A stretch of 64,000 bases of DNA from Sphingomonas sp. RIT328. Its GTDB lineage: Bacteria; Pseudomonadota; Alphaproteobacteria; Sphingomonadales; Sphingomonadaceae. Position 1 is the first letter of the stretch. Every line of letters starts with the position of its first letter. The notes below the pieces were generated by a model that was not told the DNA's origin, ran no database searches, and saw only the letters and a list, made by a program, of their open reading frames with translations. The position numbers were made by a program, and so were the translations under genes. Location: the NCBI RefSeq assembly GCF_000632225.1, contig NZ_JFYV01000005.1, positions 1 through 64,000 of the forward strand. Reading direction: 5' to 3'. Of this stretch, positions 1 to 8,085 are shown piece after piece.

Positions 1-951
1 CCGGCGGGCCGCGGCGAGCTCGCTGACGCGCCGGGCGGCGGCGGCGGGCTCGCTGCGCAGGCCGGCGAGGCGATGGCCTGCCTCGCCCGCCGCGTCGCGG
101 GCGGCGAGCGCGGCGGCACGGGCGAGCGCGACGGCGGCGGCGGCCTCGGCCTGCGCGGCGGCGGCCGCCTGTTCGGCGGCGGTGGCGGCGGCGACCGCGG
201 CGTCGGCGGCCTCTGCCTCGGCGCGCGCGGCGTCGGCGGCGGCGGCGGCCTCGCGCCAGCGCGCGAAGATCGTCCGCGCCTCGGCGACGCGGATCTGTTC
301 GGACAGCGAGCGATAGCGTTCGGCGGCACGCGCCTGCCGCCGCAGATGGCCGGCGCGCGAATCCTGATCGGCGATCAGCTCGTCGAGCCGCAGCAGATTG
401 GCCTCGGTCGCGCGCAATTTCTGTTCGGCGTCGCGGCGGCGGACGTGCAGGCCGGCGATCCCCGCCGCATCCTCCAGCATCGCGCGCCGTTCGGCCGGCT
501 TGGCGGCGATCACCGCGCCGATCCGGTTCTGGCTGACCAGCGCCGGACTGTGCGCGCCGGTCGCCGCATCGGCGAAGAGCAGGCCGACGTCCTTGGCGCG
601 GACGTCGCGCCCGTCGATGCGATAGGCGCTGCCGGCGCCGCGCTCGATGCGGCGCACGACCTCGCGCTCGGCGACCTCGCCGCCGGGGACGGGCGCGTCG
701 AGCAGGATCGACACTTCGGCGAAATCGCGCGGCGGCCGCGTCGCGGTGCCGGCGAAGATGACGTCCTCCATCCCCATGCCGCGCAGCGACTTGGCGCTGT
801 TCTCGCCCATCGTCCAGCGCAGCGCTTCGAGCAGGTTGGACTTGCCGCAGCCGTTCGGCCCGACGACGCCGGTCAGCCCGCGCTCGATGACGAGGTCGAC
901 CGGATCGACGAAGCTCTTGAACCCGGCGATGCGAAGCCGCTTGATCTGCAC
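1..951 (-). CDS. smc: Chromosome segregation ATPase SMC, N-terminal part (runs off the left edge)
   Basis: SMC forms the ring-shaped condensin that organises and segregates the chromosome. The 317 codons present begin VQIKRLRIAGFKSFVDP, the classic SMC N-terminus, followed by the Walker A motif GPNGCGKSN at residues 31-39 and by a Gln-rich Q-loop region (LVSQNRIG). From about residue 160 the protein turns into a long Ala/Glu/Arg-rich coiled coil that continues past base 1. The start is GTG; no ATG lies near in frame and the family almost always begins with MQIK, so GTG is well supported. The hinge, second coiled coil and Walker B/signature half lie outside the window. It is transcribed in the same direction as the two DsbA-like genes but is separated from them by about 450 bases of repeats. 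Confidence 0.95.
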   Translation of the reverse strand, partial: MQIKRLRIAGFKSFVDPVDLVIERGLTGVVGPNGCGKSNLLEALRWTMGENSAKSLRGMGMEDVIFAGTATRPPRDFAEVSILLDAPVPGGEVAEREVVRRIERGAGSAYRIDGRDVRAKDVGLLFADAATGAHSPALVSQNRIGAVIAAKPAERRAMLEDAAGIAGLHVRRRDAEQKLRATEANLLRLDELIADQDSRAGHLRRQARAAERYRSLSEQIRVAEARTIFARWREAAAAADAARAEAEAADAAVAAATAAEQAAAAAQAEAAAAVALARAAALAARDAAGEAGHRLAGLRSEPAAAARRVSELAAARR

Positions 952-1016
952 CGGCTGCGGGTGCCGCTTCTGACGTGGCGTGGCAAGAGGGTGGCGTGTG
1001 GCCGCGGGGGATAGGG

Positions 1017-1311
1017 GTTCACGCAGAGGCGCGGAGGCGCGGAGAAGAAGGGCCGCGCCCGCAGAGGCGTAGAGAGCGCAGAGGATACGCGCGTGACGCG
1101 CTTTCCGAGCTCAAAGGTCGGGCACCACCTTTACCATCCCGTTCGCCCTGAGCCTGTCGAAGGGCATGAGACTCACCCGCCTTCGACAAGCGGAGGGCGA
1201 ACGGTCGGGTAGGGCGGGCCGGCTTGAGGCGAGGCCGTCGGGACGACCCTATGCCTCTGCGGCCTCTGCGCCTCTGCGCGCAAAACCCTTTTCGCCGCGC
1301 CTCCGCGCGAA
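1017..1311. repeat. Outer inverted repeat pair (about 60-base arms)
   Basis: The left arm (1017-1084) reads GTTC followed by alternating CGCAGAGGCG and GGAGGCGCGG blocks, GAAGAAGGG and a final GCAGAGGCG. The right arm (1254-1311), read on the other strand, gives GTTCGCGCGGAGGCGCGG, a GAAAAGGG block, then GCGCAGAGGCGCAGAGG, so the two arms match in order with small gaps. They flank the REP-like palindrome at 1139-1204. The origin and role are unknown. Confidence 0.7.
1139..1204. repeat. REP-like palindrome (CCGTTCGCCCTGAGC type)
   Basis: The left arm CCGTTCGCCCTGAGCCTGTC at 1139 is answered by GACAAGCGGAGGGCGAACGG ending at 1204, separated by a short loop. The same sequence family recurs at 27142-27270 and 58324-58410, so it is a dispersed intergenic repeat. 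It could act as a transcription terminator or mRNA stabiliser; this is inferred. Confidence 0.75.
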
Positions 1312-1400
1312 CCCATATCGTCGCGCCCGCACGCCAATCATCACGACCGGTCAGGGGAAGTCGAGGCCGGCGAAACCTACCGCTTCTCCCGTACCCGCGC

Positions 1401-2129
1401 TTACGCCCCCGCCGCCTTGAGCAGCGGCTCGAGCTGGCCCCAGCTCAGCGCGTCGATCTTCTTGCCGTTGAGGATCAGCGTCGGCGTGCCGGTGACGGTG
1501 CCGTCGGCGCTCTTGTCCTGCGTCTGCTTGGTCCAGCGGTCGATCTGCTTCATATCGCCGAGGCACTGGCGCGCCTTGGCTTCGGGGATGCCGCGCTGCT
1601 TGGCGAAGTCGATCAGGCCCATCTGCTCGGCCATCATGCGGATCGCATCGACCGGCTCGGCGCTCTGCAACTGCTGCTGCATCGCCGCCGGCATCGCCTG
1701 CAGCTTGGTGTTGAAGCCTTCCTGCGCCTGATACATCTGTTCGAGGATCGGGAAGAAGGCGCTCGCATCGGTGCAATTGCCGAGCAGCGCCGGCGGCAGG
1801 TCGGGTGCGCCGTGGACGAGGAATTCGCGATATTCGAAGCTGACCTTGCCCGGCTTGACGTACTTTTCGAGCAACGGCGCAAAGCCCTCGCGCGCCAGCG
1901 CGCCGCAGGTCGGGCACAGCCGCGAGCCGTATTCGACGAGCTTGATCGGCGCATTGGGGTTGCCGACGATCGTCCCCTCGGCGGTGCGCGAGGCGGTCTC
2001 GGTCCAGCTCTGGCCGGCGGGTGCGGCGACCGCGGCGGCGGGGCTGGCCGGGGCGGACGGCGTACCGGCCTCCTTCGAACAGCCCGCCAGCGCGAGCGAC
2101 AGCACGACGAGCGACGCAAACATCTTCAT
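1401..2129 (-). CDS. DsbA-family thiol oxidoreductase, predicted lipoprotein
   Basis: A 242-residue thioredoxin-fold protein of the DsbA type, expected to act on cysteines of exported proteins. The N-terminus is a lipoprotein signal ending in LALAGC with Cys17 as the lipidation site, followed by a Pro/Ala linker. The active site is CPTC at residues 72-75 in the context VEYGSRLCPTC, and the cis-proline loop is seen in TGTPTLILNG. The redox pair CPTC is unlike the CPHC of E. coli DsbA. It lies 40 bases behind a paralogue with a CSHC motif and is probably cotranscribed with it. Family assignment is firm; the physiological partner is unknown. Confidence 0.9.
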   Translation of the reverse strand: MKMFASLVVLSLALAGCSKEAGTPSAPASPAAAVAAPAGQSWTETASRTAEGTIVGNPNAPIKLVEYGSRLCPTCGALAREGFAPLLEKYVKPGKVSFEYREFLVHGAPDLPPALLGNCTDASAFFPILEQMYQAQEGFNTKLQAMPAAMQQQLQSAEPVDAIRMMAEQMGLIDFAKQRGIPEAKARQCLGDMKQIDRWTKQTQDKSADGTVTGTPTLILNGKKIDALSWGQLEPLLKAAGA

Positions 2130-2169
2130 GAAAGGCTCCGTTATTGTGCGCCCGTGGCGCGCCTGTCTG

Positions 2170-2844
2170 TTATCGCGCGCCCTTGGCGCGCAGGGCGGGT
2201 TCGAGCTTGTCCCAGCCGGCGGGCGGCTGGAGTTCGCCGTTGATGTAGAAGGTCGGCGTGCTGTTGACCTCGATCGGCGCGTCGCCGGTCATCGCGGTGA
2301 TCCGCGCCACCTCCGCCTTGTCGGCGAAACAGGCGTTGACCTTCGCCGGGGTGAGGCCGCGCTTGAGCATCGCCGCGGTGAGTCCGCTCGCATCGGCATA
2401 GCTGCGCGCCTGGACGATCAGCGGCTTGGCGGCGATGTCGGGATGCGCCTGCTGATAGGCGCCGGCCTTGTCCAGCCATGTCGCCTGCGTCGCGAAGATC
2501 ATCGCATGCGCGCCGGCGAAACCGCGGGCGCCGCCGCATCGCGCGAGGATCGCCGCGCCGAGGTCGGCGGGGTCGCGGATCAGATGGCGATATTCCAGGC
2601 TGACCTTGCCCGAAGGGATCATCTGCCCCTTCAGCACGGGCGCGCTCTTTTCGGCGAAGTCGGCGCAATGCGAACAGGTGTAGCTGCCATATTCGATCAG
2701 CTTGACCGGCGCGGTCGGGCTGCCGATCACGTAGGCGCCCTTGGCGGTCTGGCGCACGGTCTGGCCGCTGTCGGCGGCGGGCGCGGCGGCGACGAGCAGC
2801 AGGGCGAGCGGAGCGAGGCGGGGCAGGGTCGTCATGGCGATCAT
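2170..2844 (-). CDS. DsbA-family periplasmic thiol oxidoreductase
   Basis: A 224-residue DsbA-like protein. A cleavable signal peptide occupies about residues 1-24 (hydrophobic core LAPLALLLVAAAPAA). The redox motif CSHC lies at residues 57-60 within IEYGSYTCSHC, with the cis-Pro loop NSTPTFYING near the C-terminus. The first ATG overlaps the stop of the DUF721 gene by ATGA, which suggests translational coupling; a second ATG three codons in is an alternative start. The paralogue downstream is a lipoprotein with CPTC, so the two may work at different places in the periplasm. Their role in disulfide formation versus isomerisation cannot be decided from sequence. Confidence 0.9.
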   Translation of the reverse strand: MIAMTTLPRLAPLALLLVAAAPAADSGQTVRQTAKGAYVIGSPTAPVKLIEYGSYTCSHCADFAEKSAPVLKGQMIPSGKVSLEYRHLIRDPADLGAAILARCGGARGFAGAHAMIFATQATWLDKAGAYQQAHPDIAAKPLIVQARSYADASGLTAAMLKRGLTPAKVNACFADKAEVARITAMTGDAPIEVNSTPTFYINGELQPPAGWDKLEPALRAKGAR

Positions 2845-3365
2845 CCTATCCTGGGAAGGCCGCGGCTGGCGTGGACGCCCGCGGCGAGCGATTCGAGCAC
2901 GGCGCGCAATTCGGGATCGGCGATCCGCTTCAGCCCCTCGCCGATCTCGGCGGGGGCGGGCTTGAGCGACGCGGGCGCGCTGCGCGGCATCGGCTTGGCG
3001 ACCTCGCCCTGGCGGATGGTCAGCCGGGCCACCGCGACATAGCCGAAGAAGCGGTTGACCCGCTCGATGATCTCGGGCGCGATATGCTGCATCATCGGCG
3101 CATGGGCGCCGCGCACGACGATGGTCAGCACGCCGTCCGCCTTCTTGCCCGGCGGGAAGCGCAGCGATTCGGGGGCGGAGGCCGCGGCCCAGCGGGTGCC
3201 GACGATCTCCGGCCAGCGCGTGACCAAGGCACTCTGTACGAAGCCGAATCGCTTGAACGCGGCGCCGTGGATGGCGGGCAGCAGCTCGCTCACCGCGCGG
3301 GCGCGATTCTGGCGGGGGGGCTCGGCTTCGGGGGCGCGGATGCGCTTGCTCATCGCCGGCTCCAT
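2841..3365 (-). CDS. DUF721 (DciA-like) domain protein
   Basis: A 174-residue protein with the DUF721 fold. The core FVQSALVTRWPEIVG, about residues 42-56, followed by a basic stretch and VLTIVVRGAHAPMMQHIAPEIIERVN, is typical of the family. DUF721 proteins related to DciA load the replicative helicase DnaB in bacteria that lack DnaC; whether this member does so is inference. The gene is divergent from mutY with only 14 bases between the start codons, so their promoters must lie inside one another's coding region or very close. A second ATG (fifth codon) is an equally possible start and would widen that gap to 26 bases. Confidence 0.85.
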   Translation of the reverse strand: MEPAMSKRIRAPEAEPPRQNRARAVSELLPAIHGAAFKRFGFVQSALVTRWPEIVGTRWAAASAPESLRFPPGKKADGVLTIVVRGAHAPMMQHIAPEIIERVNRFFGYVAVARLTIRQGEVAKPMPRSAPASLKPAPAEIGEGLKRIADPELRAVLESLAAGVHASRGLPRIG

Positions 3366-3379
3366 GCCATAGCCAAGTC

Positions 3380-4438
3380 GTGGACGCTACTCGCTCTTAT
3401 CCCGATGCCGCGGCGATATCCGCGTTGCTGCTCGCCTGGTACGACCGGCACCGCCGCGTGCTGCCGTGGCGCGCGCTGCCCGGCGAGACCGCCGATCCCT
3501 ATCGCGTCTGGCTGTCGGAGGTGATGCTGCAGCAGACGACGGTGGCGGCGGTGCGGCCGCGGTTTGCGGCATGGGTGGCGCGCTGGCCCGATTTCGCCAG
3601 CCTTGCCGCCGCCGAGGAAGCGGAGGTGATGGCCGCCTGGGCGGGGCTCGGCTATTATGCCCGCGCACGCAACCTCGTCGCCGCGGCGAAGGCGGTGGTC
3701 GCCGATCACGGCGGCGTCTTTCCGCAGGACGAGGCGGTGCTGCGGACCTTGCCGGGGCTCGGCGCCTATACCGCGGCGGCGGTGGCGGCGATCGCCTTCG
3801 GCCGGCGCGCGGTGGTGGTCGACGCCAATGTCGAGCGCGTCGTCGCGCGGCTGTTCGCGATCCGCCAGCCGCTGCCGCAGGCGCGCGTCGCGATCCGCGC
3901 CGCCGCCGACACGATCACGCCCGACGCGCGCGCCGGCGACTTCGCGCAGGCGATGATGGACCTCGGCTCGGCTATCTGCACGCCGAAGAAACCGTCCTGC
4001 CTGCTCTGCCCGCTCGCCGCCGAATGCCGCGCCCGCCACGAAGGATCGCCGGACGCGCTGCCGGTCAAGGCGGCGAAGAAGGCCAAGCCGCAGCGTCACG
4101 GCACGATCTTCTGGCTCGAACGCGACGGCGCGGTGCTGCTCGTCCGCCGGCCGGGCAAGGGTCTGCTCGGCGGCATGCGCGCGTTGCCGACCGGACCGTG
4201 GAGCGATGCGCCGCCGGGCCTCGCCGACGCACCGGTCACCGCCGACTGGCAGATGCGCAACGCGACGGTTGCGCATGGCTTCACGCATTTCGACCTCGAA
4301 CTCGCGCTTGCCGTCGCCGGGGGGCAGGCGCATCAGGCGGCGGAGGGCGAATGGTGGCCGATCGCGGAACTCGACCGTGCCGGCCTGCCGACGCTGTTCG
4401 CCAAGGCCGCCGCGGCGATCATGAGGAAGGACGGATGA
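3380..4438 (+). CDS. mutY: A/G-specific adenine glycosylase MutY
   Basis: MutY removes adenine mispaired with 8-oxoguanine. The 352-residue protein has the catalytic Glu47 in SEVMLQQTT, the helix-hairpin-helix LPGLGAYTAAAV, the catalytic Asp in VVVDANVERV, and the four [4Fe-4S] cysteines at 200, 207, 210 and 216 (spacing C-x6-C-x2-C-x5-C). The C-terminal part (from about residue 235) is the Nudix-like domain that recognises 8-oxoG. The start is GTG; no better ATG exists. It overlaps the next gene by ATGA. The order mutY - hydrolase - nudC puts two nucleotide-sanitation enzymes together. Confidence 0.95.
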   Translation: MDATRSYPDAAAISALLLAWYDRHRRVLPWRALPGETADPYRVWLSEVMLQQTTVAAVRPRFAAWVARWPDFASLAAAEEAEVMAAWAGLGYYARARNLVAAAKAVVADHGGVFPQDEAVLRTLPGLGAYTAAAVAAIAFGRRAVVVDANVERVVARLFAIRQPLPQARVAIRAAADTITPDARAGDFAQAMMDLGSAICTPKKPSCLLCPLAAECRARHEGSPDALPVKAAKKAKPQRHGTIFWLERDGAVLLVRRPGKGLLGGMRALPTGPWSDAPPGLADAPVTADWQMRNATVAHGFTHFDLELALAVAGGQAHQAAEGEWWPIAELDRAGLPTLFAKAAAAIMRKDG

Positions 4439-5784
4439 CGCGATTGCACCGGATTGTCGGATCGACGCTCAGCCTCGGCCTCGTCGCGCTGCTCGCCGCC
4501 GCCGCGCCGGGCGGGCCGCTGCCGTCCCCTGCGACGGCGACGGGAACGGCAACGGAGAACGCCGCCCTGCCGCAGACGCAGGCGCTGTTCGACGGCTATG
4601 TCCGGGACGGCAAGATGCCGGGCATCGTCGCCGCCTTCGGCATCGGCGACCAGCCGACGCGCTTCGTCGCGGCGGGCCGGCTCGCCAGCGACGACGATGC
4701 CGCCGCGGTCTCGCCCGACAGCCTGTGGCGCGTCTATTCGATGACCAAGCCGATCACCGCGATGGCGGCGATGCTGCTGATCGAGGAAGGCAGGATCGGC
4801 CTCGACGATCCGGTCGCGCGCTACATCCCCGCCTTCGCGCATATGACGGTGGCGACGCATCCCGAAACCAGCCTTGCCGGCGTGCCGGCGCAGCGCCCGA
4901 TCACGATCCGCATGCTGCTCACCCACACTTCCGGGCTGAGCTACAACATCCTCGCCAAGGGGGCGCTGCTCAGGGAATATGAGCGGCTCGGCATCCTGCC
5001 CGCCGCGGTCAGCGCGAGCATCGAGCCGGCGATGCGCCGCACCCGCCCGGCGACGCTCGCCGCCTTCGCCGATCGCGTCGCGCAGGCGCCGCTGATCGCG
5101 CAGCCGGGCACCGCATGGCATTATTCGGTCGGGCTCGACGTGATCGGCCGGGTGATCGAGGTCGCCGGCGGCATGCCGTTCGACCAGTTCGTCAATCGCC
5201 GCATCCTCGCGCCGCTCGGCATGACCTCGACCTATTGGACGGTGCCGCGCGGCGAGGCGGGGCGGCTCGCGACCAATTACGCCTTCACCGGCGATGCGCT
5301 GGTGCCGCTCGATCCCGCCGCGACCTCGGTCTTCCTCCAGCCGCCGAGTTTTCCCTATGGCGGCGCCGGGCTGGTCAGTTCGGCGCGCGATTACGACCGT
5401 TTCCTCCACATGTTGAGCGACGAGGGCACGCTCGACGGCGTGCGGATCCTCAAGCCGGAGACGGTGCGGCTCGGCCTGTCCAACCTGCTCCCCGCCGGCG
5501 TCAGCTATGGCGGCGTGCGCGGCGCGACCGGCGGGGCGAGCGGGCAGGCGACGCCGATGGGCTATGGCGCGGGCGGCTCGGTCTATCTCGCCGACGGGCC
5601 GGGCGGCATTCCGTCTAAGGGCACTTATGGCTGGGGCGGGGCGGCGGGGACGATCGCCTTCGTCGATCCGGTGAAGAAGATACGGGGTACGATCATGGTC
5701 AATTACTTCCCGGCGGACCGCTGGCCGGTGCGCGAACAGACGGTGCGCGCGTTCATCGCCGACATGGCGCGGGGGCAGCGATGA
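4435..5784 (+). CDS. Serine hydrolase, class C beta-lactamase / esterase family, exported
   Basis: A 449-residue exported protein. The first 25 or so residues form a signal peptide with the core LGLVALLAAAAPG. The catalytic Ser-x-x-Lys is SMTK in RVYSMTKPITAMAAM; the second conserved tyrosine is in WHYSVGLDVIGRV; the third motif region is YGWGGAAGT. It belongs to the beta-lactamase superfamily branch of EstB-like esterases and D-aminopeptidase-like enzymes rather than a proven beta-lactamase. The ATG overlaps the mutY stop and its own stop overlaps the nudC start, so all three genes are translationally linked. Substrate is unknown. Confidence 0.9.
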   Translation: MTRLHRIVGSTLSLGLVALLAAAAPGGPLPSPATATGTATENAALPQTQALFDGYVRDGKMPGIVAAFGIGDQPTRFVAAGRLASDDDAAAVSPDSLWRVYSMTKPITAMAAMLLIEEGRIGLDDPVARYIPAFAHMTVATHPETSLAGVPAQRPITIRMLLTHTSGLSYNILAKGALLREYERLGILPAAVSASIEPAMRRTRPATLAAFADRVAQAPLIAQPGTAWHYSVGLDVIGRVIEVAGGMPFDQFVNRRILAPLGMTSTYWTVPRGEAGRLATNYAFTGDALVPLDPAATSVFLQPPSFPYGGAGLVSSARDYDRFLHMLSDEGTLDGVRILKPETVRLGLSNLLPAGVSYGGVRGATGGASGQATPMGYGAGGSVYLADGPGGIPSKGTYGWGGAAGTIAFVDPVKKIRGTIMVNYFPADRWPVREQTVRAFIADMARGQR

Positions 5785-6662
5785 CCCCCGGCTTCACCGG
5801 CGGCACGCTCGATCGTGCCGATGCGCTGCGCCACGATGCCGAAGCGCTCGCCGCCAAGCTTGCCGATGCGCGGGTGCTGGCGCTCGACGGGCTGATGCCG
5901 GCGGTCGCCGCGGACGGGCAGCTCGCCTGGATCGCGCGCGACGCGGTGCCCGCCGATGCCGAGCTGGTCCTGCTCGGGCTCGATGCGCAGGGCCGGGCGC
6001 ATGCCGCGGTGCTGCCCGCGGCGGGCGAGGAGGGGACGGCGCCGGCGATGCGCTCGCCGGCGCTGATGGCGGTGCTCGCCGCGTTGCAGCCGGGCGAGGC
6101 GGCGACCTATGCGACGGCGCGCAGCCTGCTCGACTGGCATGCGCGGCATCGCTTCTGCGCGCGCTGCGGCGCGACGACGCACGCCTTCCGCGCCGGCTGG
6201 GGGCGGCTTTGCGATGCCTGCGGCACCGAACATTTCCCGCGTGTCGACCCGGTGGTGATCATGATCGCCGAACATGACGGGCGCGCGCTGCTCGGCCGCG
6301 GCAAGGGCTGGCCCGAGGGGCGCTATTCGGCGCTCGCCGGCTTCCTCGAACCCGGTGAATCGATCGAGGAGGCGGTGGCGCGCGAGATCGGCGAGGAGGC
6401 GGGCGTGCGCGTCGGCCAGGTCCGCTATGTCGCCAGCCAGCCCTGGCCCTTCCCCTCGTCGCTGATGATCGCCTGTGTCGGCGTCGCCGAGGACGATGCG
6501 ATCACGCTCGACACCAACGAGCTGGAGGACGCGATGTGGGTGCCGCGCGAGATGGTCCGCGCGGTGCTGGCGGGCGAGGCGGGGCCGTTCCTGCCGCCGC
6601 CTCCCTATGCGATCGCGCACACGCTGCTGACCGTCTGGGCGGCGGAGCCGGCCGCCGGCTGA
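5781..6662 (+). CDS. nudC: NAD(H) pyrophosphatase NudC (Nudix hydrolase)
   Basis: NudC hydrolyses NADH to NMNH and AMP and can remove NAD caps from RNA. The 293-residue protein has the three expected parts: an N-terminal domain, a four-cysteine zinc ribbon (CARC at 126-129 and CDAC about 18 residues later), and a complete Nudix box starting GFLEPGESIEEAVAREIGEE. The family signature SQPWPFPSSLM follows the box and defines NudC within the Nudix superfamily. It overlaps the serine hydrolase by ATGA and ends 15 bases from a convergent gene. Confidence 0.95.
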   Translation: MTPGFTGGTLDRADALRHDAEALAAKLADARVLALDGLMPAVAADGQLAWIARDAVPADAELVLLGLDAQGRAHAAVLPAAGEEGTAPAMRSPALMAVLAALQPGEAATYATARSLLDWHARHRFCARCGATTHAFRAGWGRLCDACGTEHFPRVDPVVIMIAEHDGRALLGRGKGWPEGRYSALAGFLEPGESIEEAVAREIGEEAGVRVGQVRYVASQPWPFPSSLMIACVGVAEDDAITLDTNELEDAMWVPREMVRAVLAGEAGPFLPPPPYAIAHTLLTVWAAEPAAG

Positions 6663-6677
6663 GCGGCGGGCGACCCG

Positions 6678-7988
6678 TCACCGCATCGCCGCGACCAGTT
6701 CGTCGAGCGATGCGGTGGCGAAGCTCGTCATGTCGTCGGCGAGCGCATAGGGCAGCAGCAGCGTCCGCCCACGCACCAGCGCGCCGCAGGAATAGACGAC
6801 GTTGGGCACGTAGCCGTCCCACGTCTCGCCGTCCGGCGCGATCAGCGGTTCGGGCAGGCGGCCGAGCACCTTGGTCGGATCGTCGCGATCGAGCAGCGCG
6901 GCGCCGATGCAATAGCTGCGCACCATGCCCACCCCATGGGTCAGCACCAGCCAGCCCTCGTCGATCTCGATCGGCGAGCCGCAATTGCCGATCTGCACGA
7001 ACTCCCACGGATATTCGGGCGTCATGATCCGCACCGGATCGTCCCAGGCGAGCGGCGTGTCGCTGGTCGCATACCAGAGGTTCTCGTTGTCGTGGCGGAA
7101 CAGCGCCGCGAACTTGCCGTCGATCCGGCGCGGGAACAGCGCCATGCCCTTGCCGCTCGCCACCGGCCCGTCGACCGGATGCATGTGGAACAGGCGGAAA
7201 TCGTCGGTCTGCAGCACCTCCTGCCGCGCGCCCTGGCCGCCGACCGCGGTATAGGTGCCGATATAGGTCTCGCGATCGTCATCATCGCGGAAGCGGACGA
7301 GGCGCAGATCCTCGATGCCGCGATTCTGGCTCTCGACCACCGGGAACAGCACCGTCTCCGACGGTTCGCGCGCGTCGCGGCAGTTGAGCTGGACCAGCGC
7401 CTTCGCACCGATTTCGCGGATCAGCTCGGGCGCGGGCTGCTCGATCACCGGCGGCACGCCCTGACCGCTCGGCGTGTCGATCACCAGCTGATCCTCCCCC
7501 GGCCCCCAGATGCCGGTGCGGAAGGTGACCGACGACAGATGCCCCTCGCCGATCCCGCGCAGCGACAGGACGAAGCGGATCGCGCCGTCCGGGCAGTCGC
7601 CCTGATCGGGATGGGGGACGATGCTGGGGTTGAACAGCGCCGCCGCCTCGAACGAATATTCGGCGCTGAAATAGGCGCCGATCAGCATCTTGCGCGAATC
7701 GGCGAGGGTCGGATCGAGCTTCAGTCCAGGCGCGACCTCGTCGAAGCGGCGCAGCAGCAGTCCGGGGATCTCGCGGTGGCGCGAGCCCAGCCCCTCGACG
7801 ACGGTGGCGACCTGCGCGTCGATGGCCTCTTCGGGCATCGCCAGCATCCGCTCGACGATCCGGTCGCCGCGGGGCTTGCCCTCGACTCGGAACGGATCGG
7901 GGTCTTCGGGTAGGAAGGGGCGGATGACGGTGCGTTTGGGATCGGGCAGCAGCGTGGGCGTGAGGTGGCGGACGAAGGAAGCGGCCAA
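6678..7988 (-). CDS. Glycoside hydrolase family 130 protein
   Basis: A 436-residue protein resembling GH130, a five-bladed propeller family of mannoside phosphorylases and mannosidases. Supporting segments are FNPSIVPHPDQ, a run of blade-like repeats, GNCGSPIEIDEGWLVLTHGVG, and the C-terminal YVPNVVYSCGALV. No signal peptide is present, so it should act in the cytoplasm on imported oligosaccharides. The start is TTG, supported by a GGAGGG ribosome binding site five bases upstream; no ATG or GTG fits. It lies downstream of uxuB on the same strand, which suggests a link to hexuronate- or mannose-containing glycans, but subfamily and substrate are not decided. Confidence 0.8.
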   Translation of the reverse strand: MAASFVRHLTPTLLPDPKRTVIRPFLPEDPDPFRVEGKPRGDRIVERMLAMPEEAIDAQVATVVEGLGSRHREIPGLLLRRFDEVAPGLKLDPTLADSRKMLIGAYFSAEYSFEAAALFNPSIVPHPDQGDCPDGAIRFVLSLRGIGEGHLSSVTFRTGIWGPGEDQLVIDTPSGQGVPPVIEQPAPELIREIGAKALVQLNCRDAREPSETVLFPVVESQNRGIEDLRLVRFRDDDDRETYIGTYTAVGGQGARQEVLQTDDFRLFHMHPVDGPVASGKGMALFPRRIDGKFAALFRHDNENLWYATSDTPLAWDDPVRIMTPEYPWEFVQIGNCGSPIEIDEGWLVLTHGVGMVRSYCIGAALLDRDDPTKVLGRLPEPLIAPDGETWDGYVPNVVYSCGALVRGRTLLLPYALADDMTSFATASLDELVAAMR

Positions 7989-8085
7989 GGGACCCTCCGG
8001 ATAAGCGATCCCGCCGGCGGCTGCCGGCGTCCCACGTCAGACGCGTAACCGGCCCGGTGGGTCCCTTTCTACCACGTCTGGTGTG

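Larger units (their letters stand above)
952..1400. other. Intergenic region filled with nested inverted repeats
   Basis: This 449-base gap between smc and the DsbA-like lipoprotein gene holds no convincing gene. It carries an outer pair of inverted repeats rich in CGCAGAGGCG / CGCCTCTGCG (1017-1084 and 1254-1311) and an inner REP-like palindrome (1139-1204). Open frames that cross it are antisense shadows. It may hold the terminator of the upstream dsbA genes and the smc promoter, but no specific promoter could be recognised. Confidence 0.7.

Noticed and set aside
73..1014. A 313-residue frame on the plus strand over smc
   Set aside because: It is antisense to a clear SMC N-terminus with Walker A, has an Arg/Gly/Ala-rich composition, and is a GC-rich shadow.
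2871..3524. Plus-strand frame over the DUF721 gene and start of mutY
   Set aside because: It conflicts with DUF721 and MutY, whose motifs are unmistakable.
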